Shown piece after piece: positions 27,157-34,619 of a stretch of 64,000 bases of DNA. The position numbers were made by a program, and so were the translations under genes. The stretch covers positions 17,416-81,415 of the forward strand of contig CAJQNS010000014.1 in assembly GCA_905479735.1 (NCBI GenBank). Reading direction: 5' to 3'. The notes under the pieces were generated by a model. That model was not told the DNA's origin and searched no databases. It saw only the letters and a program-made list of their open reading frames with translations. The first letter of the stretch is position 1, and each line of letters begins with the position of its first letter. Origin of the DNA: an uncultured Desulfofustis sp. (lineage in GTDB: Bacteria; Desulfobacterota; Desulfobulbia; Desulfobulbales; Desulfocapsaceae).

Positions 27157-27185
27157 GGCAGGTCCTGTGTGGGAAAGGACCTGCC
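27157..27185 (-). terminator. Hairpin after the thiolase operon
   Basis: A ten-base perfect stem (GGCAGGTCCT / AGGACCTGCC) with a nine-base loop lies 15 bases beyond the thiolase stop. There is no T-run on the reverse strand, so it may stabilise the mRNA end rather than terminate. Confidence 0.35.
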
Positions 27186-27199
27186 GAGACCAGGGTGTA

Positions 27200-28381
27200 T
27201 TACACAGTCAATATGGTTGTACCGCTGTTGCCCATCAACCCATACGTCTGGGCCATGGCAACCTTGGCACCATCAACTTGACGCTCGCCGCAACGGCCCC
27301 TGAGCTGATTTGCACACTCAATGACCTGCCAGATGGCCTGCGCTGACAGCGCTTCGCCGTGAGATGAGAAACCGCCGCTCGGGTTTACCGCCAGCCGGCC
27401 GTCGATCCTGGTCTCTCCGTCGCGCAGCATTTTGTCTGCTTCTCCTTCCCCACAGAAGCCGCAGGTTTCGAGGTACACCAGATAGTGCCAGGAGCTGTTG
27501 TCGGGCAGTTCCAGCACGTCAATGTCTTCGGGGCCGATGCCCGATTTCTCATATGCCTGCCGGGAGGCAGAGTAGCTTTCACTGAGCATCGGTGCTTCGG
27601 CGACTGATGGGCAGGACAGGGCGGAGATACGGATAGTCGGGTCGCCGTAAATGGCGCTGCCCATCGTGGTGGCATTAATCTTAACCGGGTTATCAGCCTT
27701 GCTGATTAGCTCTTCGTCAGCCGTCATGATAAGAGCCGCTGCTCCGGTACTGACCGGACAGATCTCGAAAAGTCTCAGGGGCTCACAGACGTAGACGGAG
27801 TTCAACACTTCTTCCAGACTGTAGGCCTTTTTAAACCGGGCCTCAGGATTTTTTGAACCATACTCGCTCATCAGCACTTTGACCAGCGCCAGATCTTCCT
27901 CGGTGGTATCGTATTTGGCCATTCTCTTGGTGCATTCCAGGGCCCAGTAGATCGGGTTGGGCATGCCACCCATTTTCCATCGAATCACGTCCCTGTCCTG
28001 GACGGCATTGTCCGACTTGGCCGTCAAAAAGCCTTTAGGCGAGACATCGGCGCCAAAGGCCAGGGCTGTATCGGTCTCCCCGGCGACGACACTGTTGAAT
28101 GCCATCCTGATTGCTGCTGATCCAGTGGCACAGGCGTTGTAGACATTTACTACCGGTATTCCGGTCTCACCAAAAATCGACTCCAGATACTGACCGGAAA
28201 GGTGGCCGGCGTTGCCGCCGTAAATAAAAATCCCGGCCATGATCGACTGAATCTTCTGCCACTCGATGGCTGCATCCTTCAGCGCACCCTCAACTGCCAC
28301 CGCGGCGAAGTCGGCGAATACCTGCTCTGAGAAACCCATCCAGGGGTGAATCCCGGTTCCAATTATATAGACATCTCTCAT
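27200..28381 (-). CDS. Thiolase (SCP2/acetyl-CoA acetyltransferase-like), partner of a DUF35 protein
   Basis: The 393-residue protein has the thiolase fold. The nucleophile is C84 (VYNACATGSAA), and the C-terminal His lies in NPSGGFSSHGEA. The second catalytic Cys of biosynthetic thiolases is replaced by GLMGNSGTT, as is usual in the SCP2-like group. Such thiolases work with a DUF35 zinc/OB-fold protein, which is encoded just upstream (28414-28848). BbsA/BbsB of anaerobic toluene degradation and archaeal acetoacetyl-CoA thiolase are known examples. It should cleave a beta-ketoacyl-CoA as the last step of the operon's pathway. The start at 28381 has GAGGAA at a good distance. Confidence 0.85.
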   Translation of the reverse strand: MRDVYIIGTGIHPWMGFSEQVFADFAAVAVEGALKDAAIEWQKIQSIMAGIFIYGGNAGHLSGQYLESIFGETGIPVVNVYNACATGSAAIRMAFNSVVAGETDTALAFGADVSPKGFLTAKSDNAVQDRDVIRWKMGGMPNPIYWALECTKRMAKYDTTEEDLALVKVLMSEYGSKNPEARFKKAYSLEEVLNSVYVCEPLRLFEICPVSTGAAALIMTADEELISKADNPVKINATTMGSAIYGDPTIRISALSCPSVAEAPMLSESYSASRQAYEKSGIGPEDIDVLELPDNSSWHYLVYLETCGFCGEGEADKMLRDGETRIDGRLAVNPSGGFSSHGEALSAQAIWQVIECANQLRGRCGERQVDGAKVAMAQTYGLMGNSGTTILTV

Positions 28382-28413
28382 TGTCATTTCCTCAATATGA
28401 TTTTATATATCGG

Positions 28414-28848
28414 TTACTTGGCGGCTTTAAAAGCCCAGGTCACCACCTGCTGTTTTTCTTCATTGGAATACATAGCCAGCGTGGTCGTTTCCATTTCCAT
28501 TCCCAACTCGAGTGCCTCCAGATCGGTGTCAGTGATGATGCCTGCCACCTGGATTTTTTCTTCTTCGAACTCAACCAGGCCGATACCGTACGGAGTGATC
28601 TTTTTCTCAGTCTTAAAAGGCGGGGGACACGGATAATGCTGGATGGTGTAGCTCGCCAACTTGCCTTTGCTGGGTAGAAGGACATCTTCAACACCCTCAC
28701 GCGAGCAGCCGGGACGATGTTGATAATGCTCCCTGGGAAAGAAATAGGTTCCGCACGAGTTGCATTTTGCACTCATCAGCCTGATTTCACCAGTCGACCA
28801 ATCCACGAGATTCGGAATTCGCGCCACTGTATTTGCCATGTTTTCCAT
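28414..28848 (-). CDS. DUF35 zinc-ribbon/OB-fold protein, thiolase partner
   Basis: The 144-residue protein has a rubredoxin-like zinc knuckle near residue 30 (KCNSCGTYFFP), with a further Cys in HRPGCS, and an OB-fold second half (GKLASYTIQHY, YGIGLVEFEE). DUF35 proteins bind next to SCP2-like thiolases or HMG-CoA synthase and hold or pass the CoA intermediate. It lies 32 bases upstream of the thiolase gene. The start at ATG 28848 has GAGGAG nine bases upstream; earlier frame starts do not. This pairing is family knowledge; the substrate is unknown. Confidence 0.85.
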   Translation of the reverse strand: MENMANTVARIPNLVDWSTGEIRLMSAKCNSCGTYFFPREHYQHRPGCSREGVEDVLLPSKGKLASYTIQHYPCPPPFKTEKKITPYGIGLVEFEEEKIQVAGIITDTDLEALELGMEMETTTLAMYSNEEKQQVVTWAFKAAK

Positions 28849-28943
28849 AGTCTGACTCCTCTCCAACTCAAATCTTATTTATAAATTCCTTGTTAACCAC
28901 GGGTACTCTGCCAATTAGGATTTTGGTTCAAGATCGGGGTCGC

Positions 28944-29711
28944 TCAGCGGCCGACAAAGTTGGGCTTTCTTTTCTCAAGAAATGCACTCACTCCCTCTTC
29001 CTTGTCTTCCAGTGAAAGCGCCAGGGCATACATCTCATACTCATAGTCCAGCCCATCCTGCAGGCTGGTCTGCATACCCTTGTTAATTGCCTGCTTGGCA
29101 AGTTTTAAGGCAGCCGAACTCTTGGCGGCGATTTTGGCTGCCACTTCTTTGGCCGCGTCCATCAGTTCATCCATGGGCACTACCCGGTTGACCAGACCGA
29201 TCCGGTCCGCTTCTTCGGCCCTTATGATGTCGCCGGTAAAGATCAGTTCTTTGGCACGGCATGGCCCGATGAGCCTCTGCAGCCGCTGGGTGCCGCCGCC
29301 GCCTGGAATGATACCGAGATTTATCTCGGGCTGGCCGAATTTGGCCTTTTCGGAAGCAATAATCAAATCGCAGGCCATGGCAATCTCACAGCCGCCTCCT
29401 AGACAAAACCCGTTTACCGCGGCGATGACCGGTTTACTCAGTTTTTCAACGATTGAGCCCAGTCTGACGATATTGTGCGCCATAAACGAAGTTGTGGCAT
29501 GAAATTCCTTTATATCTGAGCCGGCCACAAAGGATTTCCCTGATCCGGTCAGGATCAGCACTTTGATGGTGTCATCGTTTTCTACATCCCGGGCGGCTTC
29601 GGTGAATTCTGCCCTGGTTTTGATGTTCAGGGCATTCATAGCCTCCGGCCGGTTGAAGGTGATGACGGCGATATTGTCTTGTTTCTCGTAAATGATGTTG
29701 TCGTAGGCCAT
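28944..29711 (-). CDS. Enoyl-CoA hydratase/isomerase (crotonase family)
   Basis: The 255-residue crotonase-fold protein has both catalytic glutamates of classic enoyl-CoA hydratases: E109 (LGGGCEIAMACD) and E129 (QPEINLGIIPGGGGT). The oxyanion-hole residues lie in AGSDI and the GGG segment. It should hydrate an enoyl-CoA in a beta-oxidation-like sequence ahead of the thiolase. The ATG at 29711 has GGGGAG upstream and follows the acyl-CoA synthetase alpha stop by ten bases. An upstream in-frame start would overlap that gene and has no such site. No 3-hydroxyacyl-CoA dehydrogenase of the classic kind is in the operon; the SDR may take that place. Confidence 0.9.
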   Translation of the reverse strand: MAYDNIIYEKQDNIAVITFNRPEAMNALNIKTRAEFTEAARDVENDDTIKVLILTGSGKSFVAGSDIKEFHATTSFMAHNIVRLGSIVEKLSKPVIAAVNGFCLGGGCEIAMACDLIIASEKAKFGQPEINLGIIPGGGGTQRLQRLIGPCRAKELIFTGDIIRAEEADRIGLVNRVVPMDELMDAAKEVAAKIAAKSSAALKLAKQAINKGMQTSLQDGLDYEYEMYALALSLEDKEEGVSAFLEKRKPNFVGR

Positions 29712-29721
29712 GGTCTCCCCT

Positions 29722-31104
29722 CTAGGCTGATAACTTTTGTTGGCGGATACCGTACTCACACAATTTACTGAGGGCCTTGACCCCCGAAATCAAGGATGGG
29801 AACACCGGCAGATCCTTGCCGAGTTCATCCATAATAACATTCTTGTAGCGGTTGTAACCGACGATCATACAGACAACCACCGGCTTGTCTACATCCCGGA
29901 CGATTTTCTGAATAATCTTTTTCTGCACCGCTTCCTGGGTGTATTCGAAGCCGGCCAGAATAATTACCGCGGCATCGATGTTTGGGTCGCTGAAAGCGTC
30001 ATAAAACGTGTTCTCCAGGGTCTTGGTAAAACCGATTTTGGTCACCGAAAAATAGAGGTCAACAGGGTTTGATACCGGGGTATCAAACATGTCCTTTAGT
30101 TTTTCAGTCGTCTCCGGCGTCATTTTAGGGAGTTCAAGACCATGGCCGGCGCACAGATCAGAGACATTAACGCCGACGCTGCCGGCCAGGGTGATCACCG
30201 CGATCCGGTTGCCTTTGGGAAGCGGCTGGGTTGAAAAAACCTTGGCGAAGTCCTTGAGCTCGGTGAAATCGTCAGCCATGATCATGCCGGTCTGTTTCAC
30301 CGCGGCTTCGACAATCTTGGCGTTGCTGGCGATACTGCCGGTATGACTCATGGCCGCCTTGGCGCCTGCCTCGGTACGCCCGCCGCTGAGAAAGATTACC
30401 GGTTTTTGGGCGGCAACCTTTTTGGCGATCCTGGTCAGGTTTCTGCCATCGGTAACCGTTTCCAGATACATTGAAATCACCTCGACCTCATCTTCGTTGC
30501 CAAAGTACTCCAACAGGTCGTTTTCGTTGACGTCGCACTTATTGCCTATGGAACACACCTTATTGACGGCCAGGCTTTCGTTTTCAACGATGTCCGAAGC
30601 CATACCAGCCGCCAGAAGGCCGGATTGGCCGATGAGCACCACGTTGCCGTTGGGAACCTTCTTGGTCATGGGATAAATTGAGGTGACGATATTGCGGGAG
30701 ACGATGCCCGAGCAATTCGGGCCCATAACTCTGATATCATTTTTCTTTGCAATATCAACAATCTGTTGCTGAAAAGATACCCCTTCACCTCCCATCTCGG
30801 CAAAACCGGCAGACTCGATGATGACGGCCTTGACCCCCTTGTTGGCACACTCCTGCATGGTCGCCACGGTCAGTTTCGGAGTCGGCAGTGCGGTGACAAC
30901 CAGGTCAACCTCTCCTGGAATTTCCGTCACTGAGCGATATACCTTATAGCCCAGGATCTCATCTGATTTCGGGTTAACCGGATAGACCTCTCCGGCAAAA
31001 TCGCTGTCGACGATATTTTTCACAATTACATAGCCAAGTTTCCCCGGGGTTCCACTGGCCCCGATAACCGCCACTGATTTCGGTTTGAAGAATAATTCCA
31101 TCAT
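29722..31104 (-). CDS. ADP-forming acyl-CoA synthetase, alpha subunit
   Basis: The 460-residue protein has the CoA-binding Rossmann domain (VAVIGASGTPGKLG), the succinyl-CoA-synthetase-like domains and the active-site histidine that is phosphorylated in this family (KAAMSHTGSIAS). It pairs with the separate ATP-grasp beta subunit encoded just upstream. The pair converts an acid + ATP + CoA to acyl-CoA + ADP + Pi, or runs in reverse to save energy, as in archaea and some anaerobes. In this operon it probably activates an acid released by ring opening. It precedes the hydratase gene by ten bases. Confidence 0.9.
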   Translation of the reverse strand: MMELFFKPKSVAVIGASGTPGKLGYVIVKNIVDSDFAGEVYPVNPKSDEILGYKVYRSVTEIPGEVDLVVTALPTPKLTVATMQECANKGVKAVIIESAGFAEMGGEGVSFQQQIVDIAKKNDIRVMGPNCSGIVSRNIVTSIYPMTKKVPNGNVVLIGQSGLLAAGMASDIVENESLAVNKVCSIGNKCDVNENDLLEYFGNEDEVEVISMYLETVTDGRNLTRIAKKVAAQKPVIFLSGGRTEAGAKAAMSHTGSIASNAKIVEAAVKQTGMIMADDFTELKDFAKVFSTQPLPKGNRIAVITLAGSVGVNVSDLCAGHGLELPKMTPETTEKLKDMFDTPVSNPVDLYFSVTKIGFTKTLENTFYDAFSDPNIDAAVIILAGFEYTQEAVQKKIIQKIVRDVDKPVVVCMIVGYNRYKNVIMDELGKDLPVFPSLISGVKALSKLCEYGIRQQKLSA

Positions 31105-31130
31105 GGTTGCACCGTCCTTCTGGTTATCTT

Positions 31131-31841
31131 TTAGAAATTCACCCGCTCACTGCTCAAAATGATGCGGGCATCAACGACAACGGCGCCGTCGCTGTAAGCG
31201 AACACCGGGTTCATATCGATCTCCTCGATCCCGGGAGTGTCGTTGACGAAATCAGATAGCTTTACCAGCATCTCCTGAAGACAGGGAACATCGGCAGACT
31301 CCTGCCCCCGATATCCTTCCAGCAGTTTTTTACCCTGTATCTCACTGGTCATATCGACGGCATCGTTGTTATCGATCGGCACAATGCGAAACGAGACATC
31401 TTTGAGCACTTCCACCAGAACACCGCCGAGGCCGAACATGACCACCGGTCCGAAGCTGGCATCCCTAATCATGCCCATGATGATTTCGATTCCCGCCTTG
31501 GCCATGCCCTGCACGGAAACCCCTTCGATATCGGCACCCGGAGCATAGGCCCGGCAGGAGGTCATGATCTCATCGTAAGCTTTTTCCACTGCCGCTTTGT
31601 CAGGCAGATTGACTTTAACCCCACCGGAATCACTTTTGTGGGTGATGTCCACCGATGACACCTTCAGAACCACCGGGTAACCGATCTCCTCACTGATCGA
31701 CACAGCCTCTTCCCTGCTGGCCGCAAGCACGGTCCTGGTGCAGTTTATGCCGGCCTCACCGAGGATTTGTTTGGCCTCGATCTCAGTGAGCACCGTTCTC
31801 TTCTCTTCCCGGGCCTGACTCAAAATCTCAGCTGTAGTCAT
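31131..31841 (-). CDS. ADP-forming acyl-CoA synthetase, beta subunit (ATP-grasp)
   Basis: The 236-residue protein is an ATP-grasp domain of the ADP-forming acyl-CoA synthetase beta type (GYPVVLKVSS...THKSDSGGVK, then GLGGVLVEVLKDVSFRIVP and GIEEIDMNPVF). It is the usual length for the split subunit. I set the start at ATG 31841 with GAGGG upstream. A longer frame to 32132 overlaps the SDR gene and adds low-complexity residues that match nothing. It forms a heteromer with the alpha subunit downstream (27 bases on). The same transcript carries the SDR and cupin genes before it. Confidence 0.9.
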   Translation of the reverse strand: MTTAEILSQAREEKRTVLTEIEAKQILGEAGINCTRTVLAASREEAVSISEEIGYPVVLKVSSVDITHKSDSGGVKVNLPDKAAVEKAYDEIMTSCRAYAPGADIEGVSVQGMAKAGIEIIMGMIRDASFGPVVMFGLGGVLVEVLKDVSFRIVPIDNNDAVDMTSEIQGKKLLEGYRGQESADVPCLQEMLVKLSDFVNDTPGIEEIDMNPVFAYSDGAVVVDARIILSSERVNF

Positions 31842-31894
31842 AGCGTTTCCCTCACCGCTCCTTTTAAGGCGGAGCTGTTCATTAGTTGATTCTG

Positions 31895-32662
31895 CTAGGC
31901 TGCGGTCAATCCCCCATCGACATAGATGGTCTGACCGGAGACAAAGCTGGCGGCATCTGAACACAGAAAAACCACGGCCCCGACCATGTCCTCGGGCATT
32001 CCTATCCTGCCCATCGGCACCGCAGCGGCATATTTGGCGGCAAGTTGCGGATCTTCGGCTATGTGTTTGGTTCCCGGAGTAATTACCAGGGCCGGGCCCA
32101 GAGCGTTGACCCTGATGCCGCTGGGCGCCCATTCCAGAGCCAGCGCTTTGGTGATCAATTCAACCGCACCCTTGGTGGCACAATAACCGGCATTACCACC
32201 GGTATAGCCTCGAATACCGCGAACCGACGAGAGGTTGACGATGGCTCCCTGATGCTGGTCGCGCATAACCCTGCCCACCACTTTGCAGGCCGCCATGGTA
32301 CCCTTGACGTTCACCTCGAACAGTTTATCCCAGTCCTCCAGCGGATAGTCAAAGGCGTCCCGCTTTATATTCATGCCCATGGCGTTGACCAGGATATCTA
32401 TTTTACCGTATTTCTCGACCACCGCATCGACCAGGCTCTGAATACTGCTCTCATCGGTAACATCGGCGGCAAGCGCAAGCGCCTCGCTGCCGGTTTTCGT
32501 GGAAATTTTCTCGGCAACTGCATCGATGGTCTGCTGATTTCGGCTCGATACCACCACCGTCGCCCCCTGATAGCCCAAGCCCAGGGCAAGCGCTTCACCG
32601 ATGCCGCCGGCTCCGCCGGTAACCACTGCGACTTTGCCATCCAATCTGAACATATCTTTCAT
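31895..32662 (-). CDS. Short-chain dehydrogenase/reductase (SDR)
   Basis: The 255-residue protein is a classical SDR: cofactor motif TGGAGGIG, structural NAMG (usually NNAG), catalytic Ser in NLSSVRG, YxxxK as GYCATKG, and the C-terminal SGQTIYVDGG. Which of NAD and NADP it prefers is unclear. It reduces or oxidises a carbonyl/hydroxyl. Phloroglucinol reductase and the later 3-hydroxy-5-oxohexanoate dehydrogenase of the phloroglucinol route are both dehydrogenases that this gene could stand for, but neither assignment can be fixed from sequence. The start at ATG 32662 has AGAGGG upstream. Confidence 0.88.
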   Translation of the reverse strand: MKDMFRLDGKVAVVTGGAGGIGEALALGLGYQGATVVVSSRNQQTIDAVAEKISTKTGSEALALAADVTDESSIQSLVDAVVEKYGKIDILVNAMGMNIKRDAFDYPLEDWDKLFEVNVKGTMAACKVVGRVMRDQHQGAIVNLSSVRGIRGYTGGNAGYCATKGAVELITKALALEWAPSGIRVNALGPALVITPGTKHIAEDPQLAAKYAAAVPMGRIGMPEDMVGAVVFLCSDAASFVSGQTIYVDGGLTAA

Positions 32663-32708
32663 GTCACCCTCTCTAGTATGCGTTTTCACATGTCATCGAT
32701 AAGAAAAA

Positions 32709-33038
32709 TTATGGAGTGATGATAAAGACGAGAACTTCGGCCGGCTTACCGTTGTTGATCACCATATCACGTTCTTCGCCGGGAGCGATGTAGATGCAGT
32801 CACCTTTGCCCAGCACATGTTTTTCGTTGGGACCGCTGACAGTGATGGAGCCTTTTACCACATAGTAGACCCGTTCCTTGGGGGAGGAGGACATTTCCGC
32901 CCCCCCGTTTGGTTGAAAGTAGGAGTAGCAGACGGTGGTCCGCTGAGTGTCGGCTTCGGTAAATTTCTGCAGGCCGTAGACTTCAGAATGTTTGGCCGCC
33001 TCATAGGGAATTCCCTCGGCATCCTTTACGCTGATCAT
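32709..33038 (-). CDS. Small cupin protein, first gene of the acyl-CoA operon
   Basis: The 109-residue protein is a single cupin barrel (GAEMSSSPKERVYYVVKGSITV, then GKGDCIYIAPGEERDMV). Motif 1 lacks the HxH pair that binds metal in most cupins; the usual ligand positions are Ser and Lys. Motif 2 also has no His. It may bind a small molecule without metal or be purely structural. It heads the reverse operon that runs on to the thiolase, with a GGGAG site before the ATG and the promoter at 33320-33363. Its role is not known; sensing of or binding to the pathway substrate is a guess. Confidence 0.7.
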   Translation of the reverse strand: MISVKDAEGIPYEAAKHSEVYGLQKFTEADTQRTTVCYSYFQPNGGAEMSSSPKERVYYVVKGSITVSGPNEKHVLGKGDCIYIAPGEERDMVINNGKPAEVLVFIITP

Positions 33039-33319
33039 AGCTCTCCCTCTCTTTTAAAATGAAAGCAACGGGCTCAGGTCTCCAGGACTCGTTTCCCGGT
33101 TCCACACCCACCCACTGGTAAGTTCTTCGGAACAAATACGATCTCGCCAAGATTGACATGGCGGTGCAGCTTTAATTAAATTTTCAACGGCTTATAACTT
33201 TCCACAACAACGCTGCGAGAGAGGTTTCAACTTTCAGTTCTTTGTCGACTGTTCGTTGCCTCAGGACCCAGGCCCACACTATGTTTTATAATGCGGAACT
33301 TAATCAAGCTTTTTCAAAC

Positions 33320-33363
33320 AGAATACACGACAAGTATCCCATGTCAACCATTTTTGCATGTAA
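33320..33363 (-). promoter_or_regulatory. Putative promoter of the acyl-CoA operon with upstream activator-type site
   Basis: On the reverse strand, TTACATGCAA (33363-33354), six bases, TTGACA (33347-33342), 16 bases and TATTCT (33325-33320). The site-to-TTGACA layout is the same as at 20232-20253 before the cyclase genes, so one regulator probably drives both. The leader to the cupin ATG at 33038 would be about 275 bases. Confidence 0.6.
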
Positions 33364-33482
33364 TACAGGTATCGCATTATTAATGTATATATAACTGATT
33401 AATAAGAATTAATTTAAGATTAAGCCGGCTAAGTTTTCAACCAATTGCGTTTTAACTTGACAGCTCGGAGAATCCATTCTAT

Positions 33483-33503
33483 TTGTTCCACCATGCGGAA
33501 CAA
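33483..33503. promoter_or_regulatory. Inverted repeat at the IclR gene, possible autoregulatory operator
   Basis: A perfect seven-base inverted repeat TTGTTCC-N7-GGAACAA sits 25 bases upstream of the chosen IclR start. It could be bound by the IclR-type regulator itself to control its own gene and the divergent operon. Confidence 0.45.
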
Positions 33504-33527
33504 ACAACCATCCAAGAGCAAATACTC

Positions 33528-34337
33528 ATGTTAAACGGACCAGAAAAAAACCAGACGGACAAATTTAATGGCAGGCAGAATGGAACCAATGAGTCTTCAG
33601 CCGAGAAGGCCTTGAATATATTGCTCGCTTTTTCCTCTTCTACTAAAGAGATGGGAACCACAGAGCTCAGCCAGAAGCTCGGTATGCACAAGTCGACCAC
33701 CAGCCGGCTGATAAAAACTCTGGTAGCCGCCAACTTTCTGCAGCAGAATCCGGCCACCAGAAAATATTTGCTGGGAATGTCGGCTTACCAGATAGGTTAT
33801 GCGGCAAACAGATCTCTTGATTCCCGTCTGCTGTCAATCGCCCAGCCCCATCTTTATGAACTTGCTCAGCAGACCGGCGAAAGCGTGGCTCTTGAACTTT
33901 TATCAGGTACGAATGTGATTCTGGCAAGCCATGTCGAAGGCCCCAGCCACCTCAGGTTCAACTTTCAACAGGGAGAGATTGTACCGATCAACGTAGCCGC
34001 CGGGGCAAAAGCAATTTTAGCCCACAGCGATCCTGATTTTCTCGAGTCATGCCTGCAGCGTGAATTCGAGAAATTCAATGAACGGACCATTGTCTCCAAA
34101 AAGAAGTATCGTGCCCTGTTGAAACAGGTGAGAAAGGACGGCATCTCTTATGACCGGGGTGAGCGTTATGTTGACATTCACGCCATGGCGGTGCCCATTC
34201 ATTATGGCGGCATAATCCCCAAAGCTGCAGTAATCATTGCCGGACCTGCCTCCAGGCTGACCGACTCATTTCTGAAATCAGCCGACCAACCTCTGAGGGA
34301 GACCGCCAGCAAAATCTCTGAACTGCTCCATTCCTGA
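33528..34337 (+). CDS. IclR-family transcriptional regulator
   Basis: The 269-residue protein has the IclR layout: a short variable N-terminus, a winged helix (about 24-85, with MGTTELSQKLGMHKSTTSRLIKTL split over helices 2-3) and a C-terminal GAF-like effector domain (from about 100, with VNVAAGAKAILAH and ISYDRGERYVDIHAMAVPI). IclR proteins often respond to aromatic acids or their breakdown products. It sits between the divergent acyl-CoA operon and the third molybdoenzyme operon, so either could be the target. I chose ATG 33528 over a TTG at 33483, which would put a palindrome inside the coding region. Confidence 0.88.
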   Translation: MLNGPEKNQTDKFNGRQNGTNESSAEKALNILLAFSSSTKEMGTTELSQKLGMHKSTTSRLIKTLVAANFLQQNPATRKYLLGMSAYQIGYAANRSLDSRLLSIAQPHLYELAQQTGESVALELLSGTNVILASHVEGPSHLRFNFQQGEIVPINVAAGAKAILAHSDPDFLESCLQREFEKFNERTIVSKKKYRALLKQVRKDGISYDRGERYVDIHAMAVPIHYGGIIPKAAVIIAGPASRLTDSFLKSADQPLRETASKISELLHS

Positions 34338-34619
34338 GCACAGCTGCACGTTTCGTCTTCAGCGCCGGTAAGCGCCCTCCTAAAGTCTCCGATATATCGG
34401 GCGGTACTCCATTATTTTGGATTACAAAGGGAGGTTCTGAGCCTCCTCCGCCTCCTCCCATGACCCTCCTGCTGTTCAATATTCGCTGCAGTAAGGCTCT
34501 CCGCTTCGGTCAATGCAACAAAACTGCGGATGGCATGCTTATTGAAACACCAATTGTCAGCAGACGCGATCGTCGCCACTGCACTCCTGTTGCAGGGTCA
34601 ATCAAAACAGAGGCACACA

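Larger units (their letters stand above)
33039..33527. other. Divergent regulatory region between the acyl-CoA operon and the IclR gene
   Basis: This 489-base, AT-rich gap holds the reverse-strand promoter (33320-33363) and an inverted repeat close to the IclR start (33483-33503). A second GCGGAAC half-site occurs near 33292-33299. I see no gene in it. Confidence 0.5.

Noticed and set aside
31842..32132. N-terminal extension of the acyl-CoA synthetase beta frame
   Set aside because: It overlaps the SDR gene, is low in complexity and has no ribosome site; the family start is at 31841.
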